NCBI GenBank assembly: GCA_963697285.1 | Contig: CAVONI010000011.1 | Span: forward strand, 124,001 to 188,000 | DNA from: JAEUQQ01 sp963697285 | GTDB taxonomy: Bacteria > Acidobacteriota > Vicinamibacteria > Vicinamibacterales > JAFNAJ01 | DNA: 64,000 bases | Reading direction: 5' to 3' | Part shown: piece after piece, positions 57,006 through 64,000 of the stretch | Position numbering within the stretch: position 1 is the stretch's first letter | How the letters are laid out: the number at the start of each line of letters is the position of its first letter | The notes under the pieces: generated by a model | What the model was told of the DNA's origin: nothing | Database searches by the model: none | Seen by the model: only the letters and a program-made list of their open reading frames with translations | Translations under genes and position numbers: made by a program

Positions 57006-58436
57006 TCAGTAGAGCACCTTGCGCTGATTGGACGTGGGAATCTTCAGTTCCTCACGGTACTTCGCGATGGTCCGGCGCGCGAGGATCAAGCCTTCGTTCT
57101 GCAGGATGCTGACGATCTTCGAGTCAGACAGCGGCTTCTTCAGATCCTCGTTCTCGATGATCCTCCTGATGCGCTGCTTGATGGTGACCGACGAGACGCT
57201 CTCGCCATACGAGCTCGAGATCCCGCTGTGGAAGAAGTACTTCATCTCGAACACGCCCTGGGGCGTGTGCATGTACTTGTTGTTGACCACACGGCTGACG
57301 GTGGACTCGTGCATCCCGATGTCGTTGGCGACGTCGCGGAGCACGAGCGGCCGCAGGTGCTCGATCCCGAGGTCGAGGAACTCCCGCTGGAAGTTGATGA
57401 TGCTGGTGGCGACCTTGTGGATGGTCTTCTGCCGCTGATCGACCGACTTGATCAGCCACAGCGCCGACCGGAACTTCTCCTTCACGTAGGCCCGCGTCTC
57501 TTCGCTGGCGTCGCCGTTCTTGTCGAGCAGCCGACGGTAGACGGGGCTCACGCGCAACTGCGGCAGGCCCTCCTCGTTCAGCAACGCGACGTACTGGTCT
57601 TCGACCTTCACGATGTAGACGTCGGGAATCACGTACTGCGCGGGCCGCGGGTTGTAGCGGCTGCCCGGCTTCGGGTCCAGTGCCTTGATGATCTCGATGT
57701 GCGGCCGAATCTCGTCGATCGTCAAGCCCAGCCGGCGGGCGATCTCCGGCACCTGGTGGTTCTGCAGCAGGCGCAAGTGGTCGGTGATGATCTTCTCGGT
57801 CGGCGCGCCTTCAAGCCCCAGGTGACGCAACTGGAGGACCAGGCACTCCTGCAGGTCGCGCGCGGCCACGCCGACCGGATCGAAATGCTGGATGATGCCG
57901 AGGACGCGTTCGACTTCCGGCACCGGCCACGCACCCATCGCAGCGATCTCGTCGATGCTCGCCACGAAGTAGCCGTCGTCGTCGAGGTTGCCGATGATCG
58001 CCTGCGCGATGTCGCGGCTCGCGTCGTCGTCGACCTGTGCCGTCAGTTGCCACAGCAGGTGGTCGGTGAGCGAACTCGTCGACGACAACGTGTTCTCGAT
58101 CGGCGGGAGTTCCTTGATCTCGGTCGGCATGCGCGGCTTGTAGCCGTCGTCGAGGTAGTCGCCGAAGAAGTACTGGTAGTCGGCCTCGTCCCAACTGTCG
58201 GTCTTTTTCTGCTGCTCGGGCTCTGCGTCGGCCTTGTCGGTCTGCGCGGTCGCGTCGCTGGCCTGCGCCTCGTCTGACGGCGCCTCCTCGAGCATGGGGT
58301 TTTCGACGACCTCCTGGTTGAGGAGATCGGCCAATTCGATCGTCGACATCGGCAGCAGCTTGATGGCCTGCTGCAGCGAGGGCGTCAGGATCAGCTTCTG
58401 GGAGAGCTTGGTGTGCAGTCTCTGCGAGATCGCCAT
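57006..58436 (-). CDS. rpoN: RNA polymerase sigma-54 factor
   Basis: A 476-residue sigma-54. Region I is Gln/Leu-rich (LHTKLSQKLILTPSLQQAIKLL), region II is acidic (about 55-100), region III has the core-binding and HTH segments, and the RpoN box ARRTIAKYREELKIP is near the C-terminus. It directs transcription from -24/-12 promoters with AAA+ activators. No enhancer-binding protein or clear -24/-12 promoter is seen in this window. It is 8 bp from hpf and 21 bp after lptB. Confidence 0.97.
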   Translation of the reverse strand: MAISQRLHTKLSQKLILTPSLQQAIKLLPMSTIELADLLNQEVVENPMLEEAPSDEAQASDATAQTDKADAEPEQQKKTDSWDEADYQYFFGDYLDDGYKPRMPTEIKELPPIENTLSSTSSLTDHLLWQLTAQVDDDASRDIAQAIIGNLDDDGYFVASIDEIAAMGAWPVPEVERVLGIIQHFDPVGVAARDLQECLVLQLRHLGLEGAPTEKIITDHLRLLQNHQVPEIARRLGLTIDEIRPHIEIIKALDPKPGSRYNPRPAQYVIPDVYIVKVEDQYVALLNEEGLPQLRVSPVYRRLLDKNGDASEETRAYVKEKFRSALWLIKSVDQRQKTIHKVATSIINFQREFLDLGIEHLRPLVLRDVANDIGMHESTVSRVVNNKYMHTPQGVFEMKYFFHSGISSSYGESVSSVTIKQRIRRIIENEDLKKPLSDSKIVSILQNEGLILARRTIAKYREELKIPTSNQRKVLY

Positions 58437-58457
58437 GGTTTCTCTAACGGGCCTGAC

Positions 58458-59183
58458 CTAGTCCAACCTGAAATCGGCACCCAGGTAGATCCGCTTGACA
58501 TCCTCGTCATTGGCCAGGGCGTCAGGCGTCCCACTCCGGAAAATCGTGCCGTCATGCACGATATACGCCCGGTCGGTGATCTTCAAGGTTTCTCGTACAT
58601 TGTGATCGGTGATCAACACACCAATTCCGCGTGCCTTCAAGTGAAAAATGATCTTCTGGATGTCGGTGACGGCGATGGGGTCGATCCCCGCGAACGGCTC
58701 ATCCAGGAGCACGAACTTCGGCTCGATGACCAGCGCACGCGTGATCTCCACGCGCCGACGCTCACCCCCCGACAGCGTGTAGGCCATCGACTTGGCCAAG
58801 GGCGTGAGGCCGAGTTCGCTCAGCAACTCCCGCAACCGTGCCCGTCGAGCGCTACGGCTCAGGCCCACCGTCTCCAGGATCGCCTGGACGTTCTGCTCGA
58901 CGGTGAGGCCACGGAAGATCGACGCCTCCTGCGGCAGGTAGGCAATGCCCTTTCTCGCGCGCACGTACATCGGATCGGACGTCACGTCGACGCCGTCGAG
59001 ATCGACCCGCCCGGAGTCAGGGGCCGTCAGGCCCACGACCATGTAGAAGGTTGTCGTCTTGCCGGCTCCGTTCGGCCCGAGCAGGCCCACGACTTCACCC
59101 GACGAGACGTCGAGGCTGACACCCCGAACCACGGTGCGGCCGCTGTACGACTTGGTGAGCGTGTGGGTCCGGAGCGTCGCCAT
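58458..59183 (-). CDS. lptB: Lipopolysaccharide export ABC transporter ATPase LptB
   Basis: A 241-residue ABC ATPase that powers LPS extraction from the inner membrane with LptFG. Walker A is GPNGAGKT (36-43), the signature LSGGERRRVEITRAL, and Walker B LLDEPFAGIDPIAV. The start at ATG 59183 overlaps the preceding stop (TGATG); a longer in-frame start at 59207 has no support. The lptA-lptB-rpoN-hpf order is the usual one in diderms. Confidence 0.95.
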   Translation of the reverse strand: MATLRTHTLTKSYSGRTVVRGVSLDVSSGEVVGLLGPNGAGKTTTFYMVVGLTAPDSGRVDLDGVDVTSDPMYVRARKGIAYLPQEASIFRGLTVEQNVQAILETVGLSRSARRARLRELLSELGLTPLAKSMAYTLSGGERRRVEITRALVIEPKFVLLDEPFAGIDPIAVTDIQKIIFHLKARGIGVLITDHNVRETLKITDRAYIVHDGTIFRSGTPDALANDEDVKRIYLGADFRLD

Positions 59184-61330
59184 CAGTGGGATTGCGGCTC
59201 CGGGCACTTGCCCCCAGACGTGGTCTGCGTCCGCCGTTCGCGATTGCCGTCGACGCTGATGCTATCGGTCGATCTGAAGAATGTCAACGTGCGGCCAACC
59301 GTCTCGCGGCACTCGGCGGGGAGCTGTTCGAAGATGCGAACGGGCGTGCCGCTCATCACATAGCGGGCATCGGCGGCGAAGTACGACAAGCGCGTCCCCA
59401 GCGAGGTCCGGCTCTCGGAGCGCAGCGAGACGCTGCCGTACGCTTCGGCACGCTCGAGGGCGCCGCCCCCGTCCTCCAGGTACAACTCGATCTTGTCGGC
59501 CTTCACGTCACCCTCCGGACCGTTCATCCGCGCGTCGGTCGTGTACGTCGCCCGCCTCGCGGCGTCGTCGTACACCAGGTCGGCGGCCGTCGCGATGGTC
59601 GTCTTGGTCTCGACCTGCCCGGTCTTGGGGTCGGTATCGGCCAGCCGCCAGGCCGAACGCACGTTGCCGTTGGCCGTCAGGTTCCCGGCCTGGTCGTCGA
59701 GGACGAGCGTGTCGCCCTGCACCGCCGTCTCGCCCTGCCAGAGTCGCGCCTCTCCTGAGTAGGTCGCACGATGCGAGCCCGTGTCATACACCAGGTGCGT
59801 CGCGGTCACGTTGACAGGTTGATCGTCCTTCAGCATCCCCGGACGCTTCGGGGCAGCCGTTCCCGCAGCGCCAGTCCGTCCGCGAGTCGCCTTGAGCACG
59901 CTGCGCACGTCCGCGTCAGCCACCAGCCCCTTGCCGCCGAGCGTGAGGTCGATCGTCCGCGCCTCGATCGTGATCGCGTCGTCGGTGACGATCGCCCCGG
60001 CGCCCCCTGCGGACGCCAGCAGCTTGGCGGTGCCCCTGGCGATGTTGTACTGCAGGTCGGGCGCGGAGGCGTTGGTGGGATCGTCCACGAAGCGGACTCC
60101 CCCGCCGAAGTTCGCGGCCTCGATCGCACCCATGCCCGGCGTGACGACGGCGTCGAGCGTCTGGGCCCGGATCTCGCGGTCGAACCCCTTGTCGTCACCC
60201 GCCGGCACTTTGGTTTCGCGGAAGTTCACCTGGTCGACGAAGTGCGCCGTCGTGATGCCCTTGCCGGCCTCACCCGCCGCCTCGAGCGACACCGCACGGA
60301 TGCGCCGGGCTGGACCACCATCCTCGACGGGAAACTGCAGTTGCACGCTATCGCGCCCGACGAGCACGGTAATCGACTGGCCGTCCTCGGCGAACACCAT
60401 CTCGATCCATCCGGCCGAGAGGACGCGGCTCGGGGCGCCGGCAGTGGCCGAGAACGCCACCGACGCCTCGCCCGCGAGGACCACGCGCTGCAGCACACGT
60501 CCGTCGAGCGAGTAGTGCATGTTGATGTCGCGTGCCGACATCTCGCGCAGCGTGGTCGAGCTGCCCGCCTCGGGTGTCACGCTGGAGTGGCCGCGCAGTT
60601 CGAGCATCTGCACGATGTCGGCGTCGGGCGCGAGGAACATCATGGCGTTGTCGGCCTTGACCCGCTGGCCGCTGCGGCCGATGTTCACGTCGCGCTCGAA
60701 CCGCAGATACCGGTCGCGCCGCGCAAAGCCCGCCACGCCCGCCGAGACGTCCGCGGTGCCCGCCCCGCTGGCGTCGGGCGCAATCGAGACCCTCGCCTCG
60801 TCGAGCAGCCACAGCACGTCGCGCCCGCGGTCGAAGGTCGCGCCGCGCGAGCGTCCCGTCATCCGCCCGCGGGTGAACGACACCGCGCCGGGCACGCGCA
60901 CGATCCCCTCGCCGTTGTTGAACGTCGCCGATGCCGCCTTCACGTCGAGGCCGTCGCTCGAGAGCAACTGCACGTCGCCGTCGACTTTCATCGTCGACTG
61001 CGCGTCTCTCACCTCGGCCTGCCGTGCCTTCAGCGTGAAGTCGCGCCCCGAACGCTGCGGCACCCTGACGGTGATGCCGTCCGAGAACTTGCTCGTGCCG
61101 TCGGCATAGGTCAGCGCCCTGCCGTACTCGATCGCGTAGTCCTGCTGGGTGCCCTTGGCGAGTTGCGACACGCCGCCCGTGCTCTCGGCGATGGCGGCCG
61201 GGTCGATGCGCGGAACCGACGAGGCAGGAGCGCCGGGATTGCGTTGCTTGATCGCGAGGTACACCATCACGGCAAACGCCACAGCGAACAGCCCGATCCC
61301 CGCGCGCGCCAGGCGCTGCCACCCCCTCAT
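59183..61330 (-). CDS. LptC-LptA fused LPS transport protein
   Basis: A 715-residue protein with one N-terminal membrane helix (about 8-27), an LptC-like beta region (about 60-250) and a long series of OstA/LptA-type beta-jellyroll repeats up to about 690. Examples are VNVTATHLVYDTGSHRATYS and DTLVLDDQAGNLTANGNVRS. In other diderms LptC is an anchored ~190-residue protein and LptA a soluble ~180-residue bridge; here both are in one chain with extra repeats. It ends in a Cys-containing tail. It is followed by lptB with a 1-bp overlap. The start at ATG 61330 precedes the membrane helix directly. Confidence 0.85.
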   Translation of the reverse strand: MRGWQRLARAGIGLFAVAFAVMVYLAIKQRNPGAPASSVPRIDPAAIAESTGGVSQLAKGTQQDYAIEYGRALTYADGTSKFSDGITVRVPQRSGRDFTLKARQAEVRDAQSTMKVDGDVQLLSSDGLDVKAASATFNNGEGIVRVPGAVSFTRGRMTGRSRGATFDRGRDVLWLLDEARVSIAPDASGAGTADVSAGVAGFARRDRYLRFERDVNIGRSGQRVKADNAMMFLAPDADIVQMLELRGHSSVTPEAGSSTTLREMSARDINMHYSLDGRVLQRVVLAGEASVAFSATAGAPSRVLSAGWIEMVFAEDGQSITVLVGRDSVQLQFPVEDGGPARRIRAVSLEAAGEAGKGITTAHFVDQVNFRETKVPAGDDKGFDREIRAQTLDAVVTPGMGAIEAANFGGGVRFVDDPTNASAPDLQYNIARGTAKLLASAGGAGAIVTDDAITIEARTIDLTLGGKGLVADADVRSVLKATRGRTGAAGTAAPKRPGMLKDDQPVNVTATHLVYDTGSHRATYSGEARLWQGETAVQGDTLVLDDQAGNLTANGNVRSAWRLADTDPKTGQVETKTTIATAADLVYDDAARRATYTTDARMNGPEGDVKADKIELYLEDGGGALERAEAYGSVSLRSESRTSLGTRLSYFAADARYVMSGTPVRIFEQLPAECRETVGRTLTFFRSTDSISVDGNRERRTQTTSGGKCPEPQSH

Positions 61331-61358
61331 CGTGACGTCGATTGTACCGGTGCGTCGC

Positions 61359-63119
61359 TCACGACGGAACCGCGGATGCTTCGGCCGCCGGCAACGCGGG
61401 GTCCGCCAGGGATTCCCGGCATCCGGCCACGCGGAGTTCAATGTTCTGCTGGCCGCGGAAGGTGTTGCGCTCGAGCGAGAAGGCCACCTCGACGCAGCCG
61501 CGATGCCGTTGAAGGAAGGCCTCCCACTCCACGCCGCGCCAGGCGATGGCCCGGAACAGGAATCCCCCGTCACGCACCGACATGCTCAGGTGCTTCTCCT
61601 TGAGGCGGGTCGGCCCGGCGCTGATGCACACCGGCCCGCTCGCGAACAACGGCGCCGGATTCCCGAGGCCGAACGGAGCCATGCGCTCGAGACCGTCGAG
61701 CAACTCGGGGGTGATCTCGGGCAGCGTCAGGCAACCGTCGAGCCGCAGCCGCGGCATCAGGTCGTCGGGGTCGAGCACGGCGTCGGCATGGGCGTTGACG
61801 CGGGCCCGGAACGCCGGGATCCGGTCAGGGGGCAACGCCAGGCCCGCAGCCTGCTTGTGGCCGCCGAAGCGATCGAACAGGTCGGCGCAGCGCTCGAGGG
61901 CATCGAGCATGTCGAAGCCCGGCACGCTCCGGCACGAGCCGTGCGCCACGTCGCCGTCGATCGACAGGACAATGGCGGGCTTGCAGTACGCGTCAACGAG
62001 CTTCGACGCGACGATGCCGATGACGCCGCGGTGCCAGCCCTCGCCTGCCACGACGAGCACGTTGTGTCCGCCGACGTCCGGATCCTTGTCGACCAGCAGG
62101 CGCGCGCGCGTCAGGATGCCCGCCTCCTCGTCCTGGCGCCTGGTGTTTTCGTCGTGCAGGCGTGTCGCGAGTTCCCGCGCGCGCTCGACGTCGCGCTCCT
62201 GCGACAGGAGCAGCAGCTCGGCGGCCAGGTCGGGCGTGCTCATCCGGCCGGCGGCGTTGATGCGCGGTGCCAGCACGAACGCGACGTGATAGCTGTCGAG
62301 TGCCTTGCCGGTGAGGTTCGCGCTGTCGAGCAGGGTGCGCAAGCCGACCGAGTGCGGGCCTCGAGAGAGCGACTCGAGGCCGAGCTTGGCAATCGTGCGG
62401 TTCTCGCCCACGAGGGGCACGACGTCGGCAATGGTCCCGAGCGCGGCGATCTTCACGAAACCCGGCAGCCACTGCAGTTTTCCTGCCCGTGCACACAGGG
62501 CCTGCACCAGCTTGAGGGCCACGCCGACGCCTGCGAGCTGCTTTTCTGGATAGGCACAGTCGTGCCGCTTGGGATTGATCACCGCATAGGCCACGGGCAT
62601 GTGGCCGTCGGGCTCGTGGTGGTCGGTGATGATGAGATCGACGCCGAGTTCCCGTGCCCGCGCGCCGGCCTCGCCCGCGCGGATGCCGCAATCGACCGAC
62701 ACGATCAACGTCACCCCGTCCTCGTGCAGGCGCTCGATGGCCGGCGGGTGCAGCCCGTATCCGTCGCGGAAGCGCTCGGGGATGAAGTGGCGGACGTCCC
62801 CGCCCAGCATCTCGATCGCGCGGCGCAGGAGCACCGTTGACGTCACGCCATCCACGTCGTAGTCACCGTGGATCGCGATCCGCTCGCGCTGCGCGATCGC
62901 GCGCTCGATCCGCTCGACCGCCCGGTCGAGGTCCTTCAGGAGGAAGGGGTCGTGGAGGTCGTCGAGGCGCGGGGCCAGGAATCGCCTGGCGGCCTCGACA
63001 TCGGTGATGCCCCGGCCCACCAGCAAGCGGGCAAGCGGCAGGGGCAACGTCGCATCCCCTGCCAGGATGGCGGCCGCCGCGTCGTCGGCAGCCCGAACCT
63101 CCCAGCGCCGCTCACGCAT
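61359..63119 (-). CDS. recJ: Single-stranded-DNA-specific exonuclease RecJ
   Basis: A 586-residue DHH-superfamily 5'-3' exonuclease. Motifs: HGDYDVDGVTST (metal ligands from D86), LIITDHHEPDG, ADVVPLVGENR, GWHRGVIGIVASKLVD and the DHHA1 signature GGHKQAAGL, then an OB-fold region (about 460-570). Length is normal. Its start overlaps the end of accA by 8 bp, and lptC-lptA follows after 28 bp, so it may be read with the downstream envelope genes. Confidence 0.96.
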   Translation of the reverse strand: MRERRWEVRAADDAAAAILAGDATLPLPLARLLVGRGITDVEAARRFLAPRLDDLHDPFLLKDLDRAVERIERAIAQRERIAIHGDYDVDGVTSTVLLRRAIEMLGGDVRHFIPERFRDGYGLHPPAIERLHEDGVTLIVSVDCGIRAGEAGARARELGVDLIITDHHEPDGHMPVAYAVINPKRHDCAYPEKQLAGVGVALKLVQALCARAGKLQWLPGFVKIAALGTIADVVPLVGENRTIAKLGLESLSRGPHSVGLRTLLDSANLTGKALDSYHVAFVLAPRINAAGRMSTPDLAAELLLLSQERDVERARELATRLHDENTRRQDEEAGILTRARLLVDKDPDVGGHNVLVVAGEGWHRGVIGIVASKLVDAYCKPAIVLSIDGDVAHGSCRSVPGFDMLDALERCADLFDRFGGHKQAAGLALPPDRIPAFRARVNAHADAVLDPDDLMPRLRLDGCLTLPEITPELLDGLERMAPFGLGNPAPLFASGPVCISAGPTRLKEKHLSMSVRDGGFLFRAIAWRGVEWEAFLQRHRGCVEVAFSLERNTFRGQQNIELRVAGCRESLADPALPAAEASAVPS

Positions 63120-64000
63120 CGGCGCGGGGTACCGAGGGCGCCGCGTCGGCGAAATCGAGCCCGAGGCGTCCCATGTCGCGGAACTTGCGGTAGCGCAACT
63201 CGAGCCGCTCGGCCGACGACAGCGCCCACGTGTCCCTGAGCGAGCGCTCGAGGACCACGTCGATCAGCCGGGCGGCCCCGTCGTAGTCGTTGTGCGCCCC
63301 GCCGTTCGGCTCGGGAATGATCTCGTCGATCACAGCGCGCGACAGGAGGTCGGGCGCCGTGATCCTGAGGGCGTCGGTGGCCTCGACCTTGCGGTTGGCA
63401 TCGCGCCACAGGATGGCCGCGCAGCCCTCGGGAGGGATCACGCTGTAGACGGTGAACTCCTGCATCATCACGCGATCGCCGATCGCAATGCCGAGTGCGC
63501 CGCCCGACCCGCCCTCGCCGGTGACGATGACGATGATGGGCACGTCGAGCACGGCCATCTCGCGCAGGTTCAGGGCAATGGCCTCGGAGATCCCACGCTC
63601 TTCCGACTCCACGCCCGGATAGGCGGCCGGCGTGTCGACGAAGACGACGATGGCACGCGAGAACTTCTCCGCCAGTTTCATGGCGCGCAAGGCCTTGCGA
63701 TACCCTTCCGGGCGGGCGTACCCGAAGTTCCGCTTCACCTTCATGCGCGTGTCACGGCCCTTCTGGTGCCCCATGACCAGCGTCGGCGTGCCCTTGTAGT
63801 TCGCCATCCCGCACACGATCGCGCCGTCGTCGGCGAAGCGGCGGTCGCCGTGGATCTCCTGGAAGTCGGTGAAGAGCCGTTCGACGTAGTCGAGCATGTA
63901 CGGCCGATTCGGGTGCCGCGCCACCTGCACGCGCTGCCAGGGTGTCAGCGTCCGGTACAGTTCGCCGCGGATTTCCTCGGCGCGACGCTGCAGGCGGCCG
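63112..64000 (-). CDS. accA: Acetyl-CoA carboxylase carboxyltransferase subunit alpha, 5'-truncated by window
   Basis: The C-terminal ~295 residues of AccA, half of the carboxyltransferase that makes malonyl-CoA for fatty acid synthesis. Motifs: TPWQRVQVARHPNRPYMLDY, FQEIHGDRRFADDGAI, MGHQKGRDT, NFGYARPEGYRKALR and TGEGGSGGALGI. The frame is open to the right edge; about 30-50 N-terminal residues are missing. The C-terminus overlaps recJ. Confidence 0.95.
   Translation of the reverse strand, partial: GRLQRRAEEIRGELYRTLTPWQRVQVARHPNRPYMLDYVERLFTDFQEIHGDRRFADDGAIVCGMANYKGTPTLVMGHQKGRDTRMKVKRNFGYARPEGYRKALRAMKLAEKFSRAIVVFVDTPAAYPGVESEERGISEAIALNLREMAVLDVPIIVIVTGEGGSGGALGIAIGDRVMMQEFTVYSVIPPEGCAAILWRDANRKVEATDALRITAPDLLSRAVIDEIIPEPNGGAHNDYDGAARLIDVVLERSLRDTWALSSAERLELRYRKFRDMGRLGLDFADAAPSVPRADA

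Noticed and set aside
57006..61330. Sigma-54 -24/-12 promoters near rpoN
   Set aside because: No TGGCAC-N5-TTGC match found in the intergenic gaps inspected.

Overview
The window is a 64 kb, GC-rich, gene-dense stretch of a bacterial chromosome. It carries only housekeeping and envelope genes: I see no insertion sequence, phage, CRISPR array, rRNA or tRNA. The combination of a diderm envelope (Lpt lipopolysaccharide export, Tol-Pal, type IV pilus secretin), HPr kinase with RapZ and sigma-54, a bacterial microcompartment shell gene and Ala/Pro-rich lipoproteins suggests an Acidobacteriota member, perhaps class Vicinamibacteria. That placement is an inference from gene content, not from a marker gene.

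Layout. 0-4.7 kb: the 3' end of gcvP, a PilT-like retraction ATPase, a fold-IV aminotransferase, the NAD(P)HX repair enzyme and tsaE. 4.8-14.1 kb, minus strand: guaB, secA, an M23 endopeptidase, comM and an MltD-like transglycosylase. 14.3-16.4 kb: a two-gene satellite microcompartment locus (CoA-acylating aldehyde dehydrogenase with a long tail, plus one BMC-H shell protein). 16.5-29.7 kb, mostly plus strand: a lipoprotein, a transglycosylase, then pilC-pilB-pilM-pilN-pilO-pilP-pilQ with three pseudopilin genes, the secretin being fused to a cohesin-like domain. 29.7-37 kb: a cell-wall salvage neighbourhood (serine hydrolase, GHL10-type glycosidase, sugar kinase, nagB, murQ, an enolase-superfamily epimerase and a DUF1611 protein). 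37-48 kb: a Xer recombinase, a PHP phosphoesterase, a fused LptF-LptG permease, parAB, a DUF151 nuclease, miaB and recN. 48.2-53.7 kb: a complete tolQ-tolR-tolA/tonB-tolB-pal-cpoB operon followed by ssb. 53.7-64 kb, minus strand: accA, recJ, a fused lptC-lptA, lptB, rpoN, hpf, hprK, rapZ, an EIIA-Man-type protein and HPr.

The genes form a few working groups. The pil genes give a type IV pilus/type II secretion-like machine with PilT as a candidate retraction motor. LptFG, LptB and LptC-LptA make up nearly the whole inner-membrane and periplasmic lipopolysaccharide transporter in three polypeptides instead of five. HPr, EIIA, HprK, RapZ and RpoN form a regulatory phosphotransfer cluster without enzyme I in view.

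Three genes between 27.0 and 32.4 kb (a GspG-like pseudopilin, an Ig/PKD lipoprotein and the sugar kinase) are each interrupted by a +1 frameshift. All three look like one extra base. This is either assembly error or real decay and should be settled before those genes are interpreted. The most novel-looking points are the tail of the microcompartment aldehyde dehydrogenase with its altered shell pore, the secretin-cohesin fusion, and the murQ/epimerase/DUF1611 salvage module.
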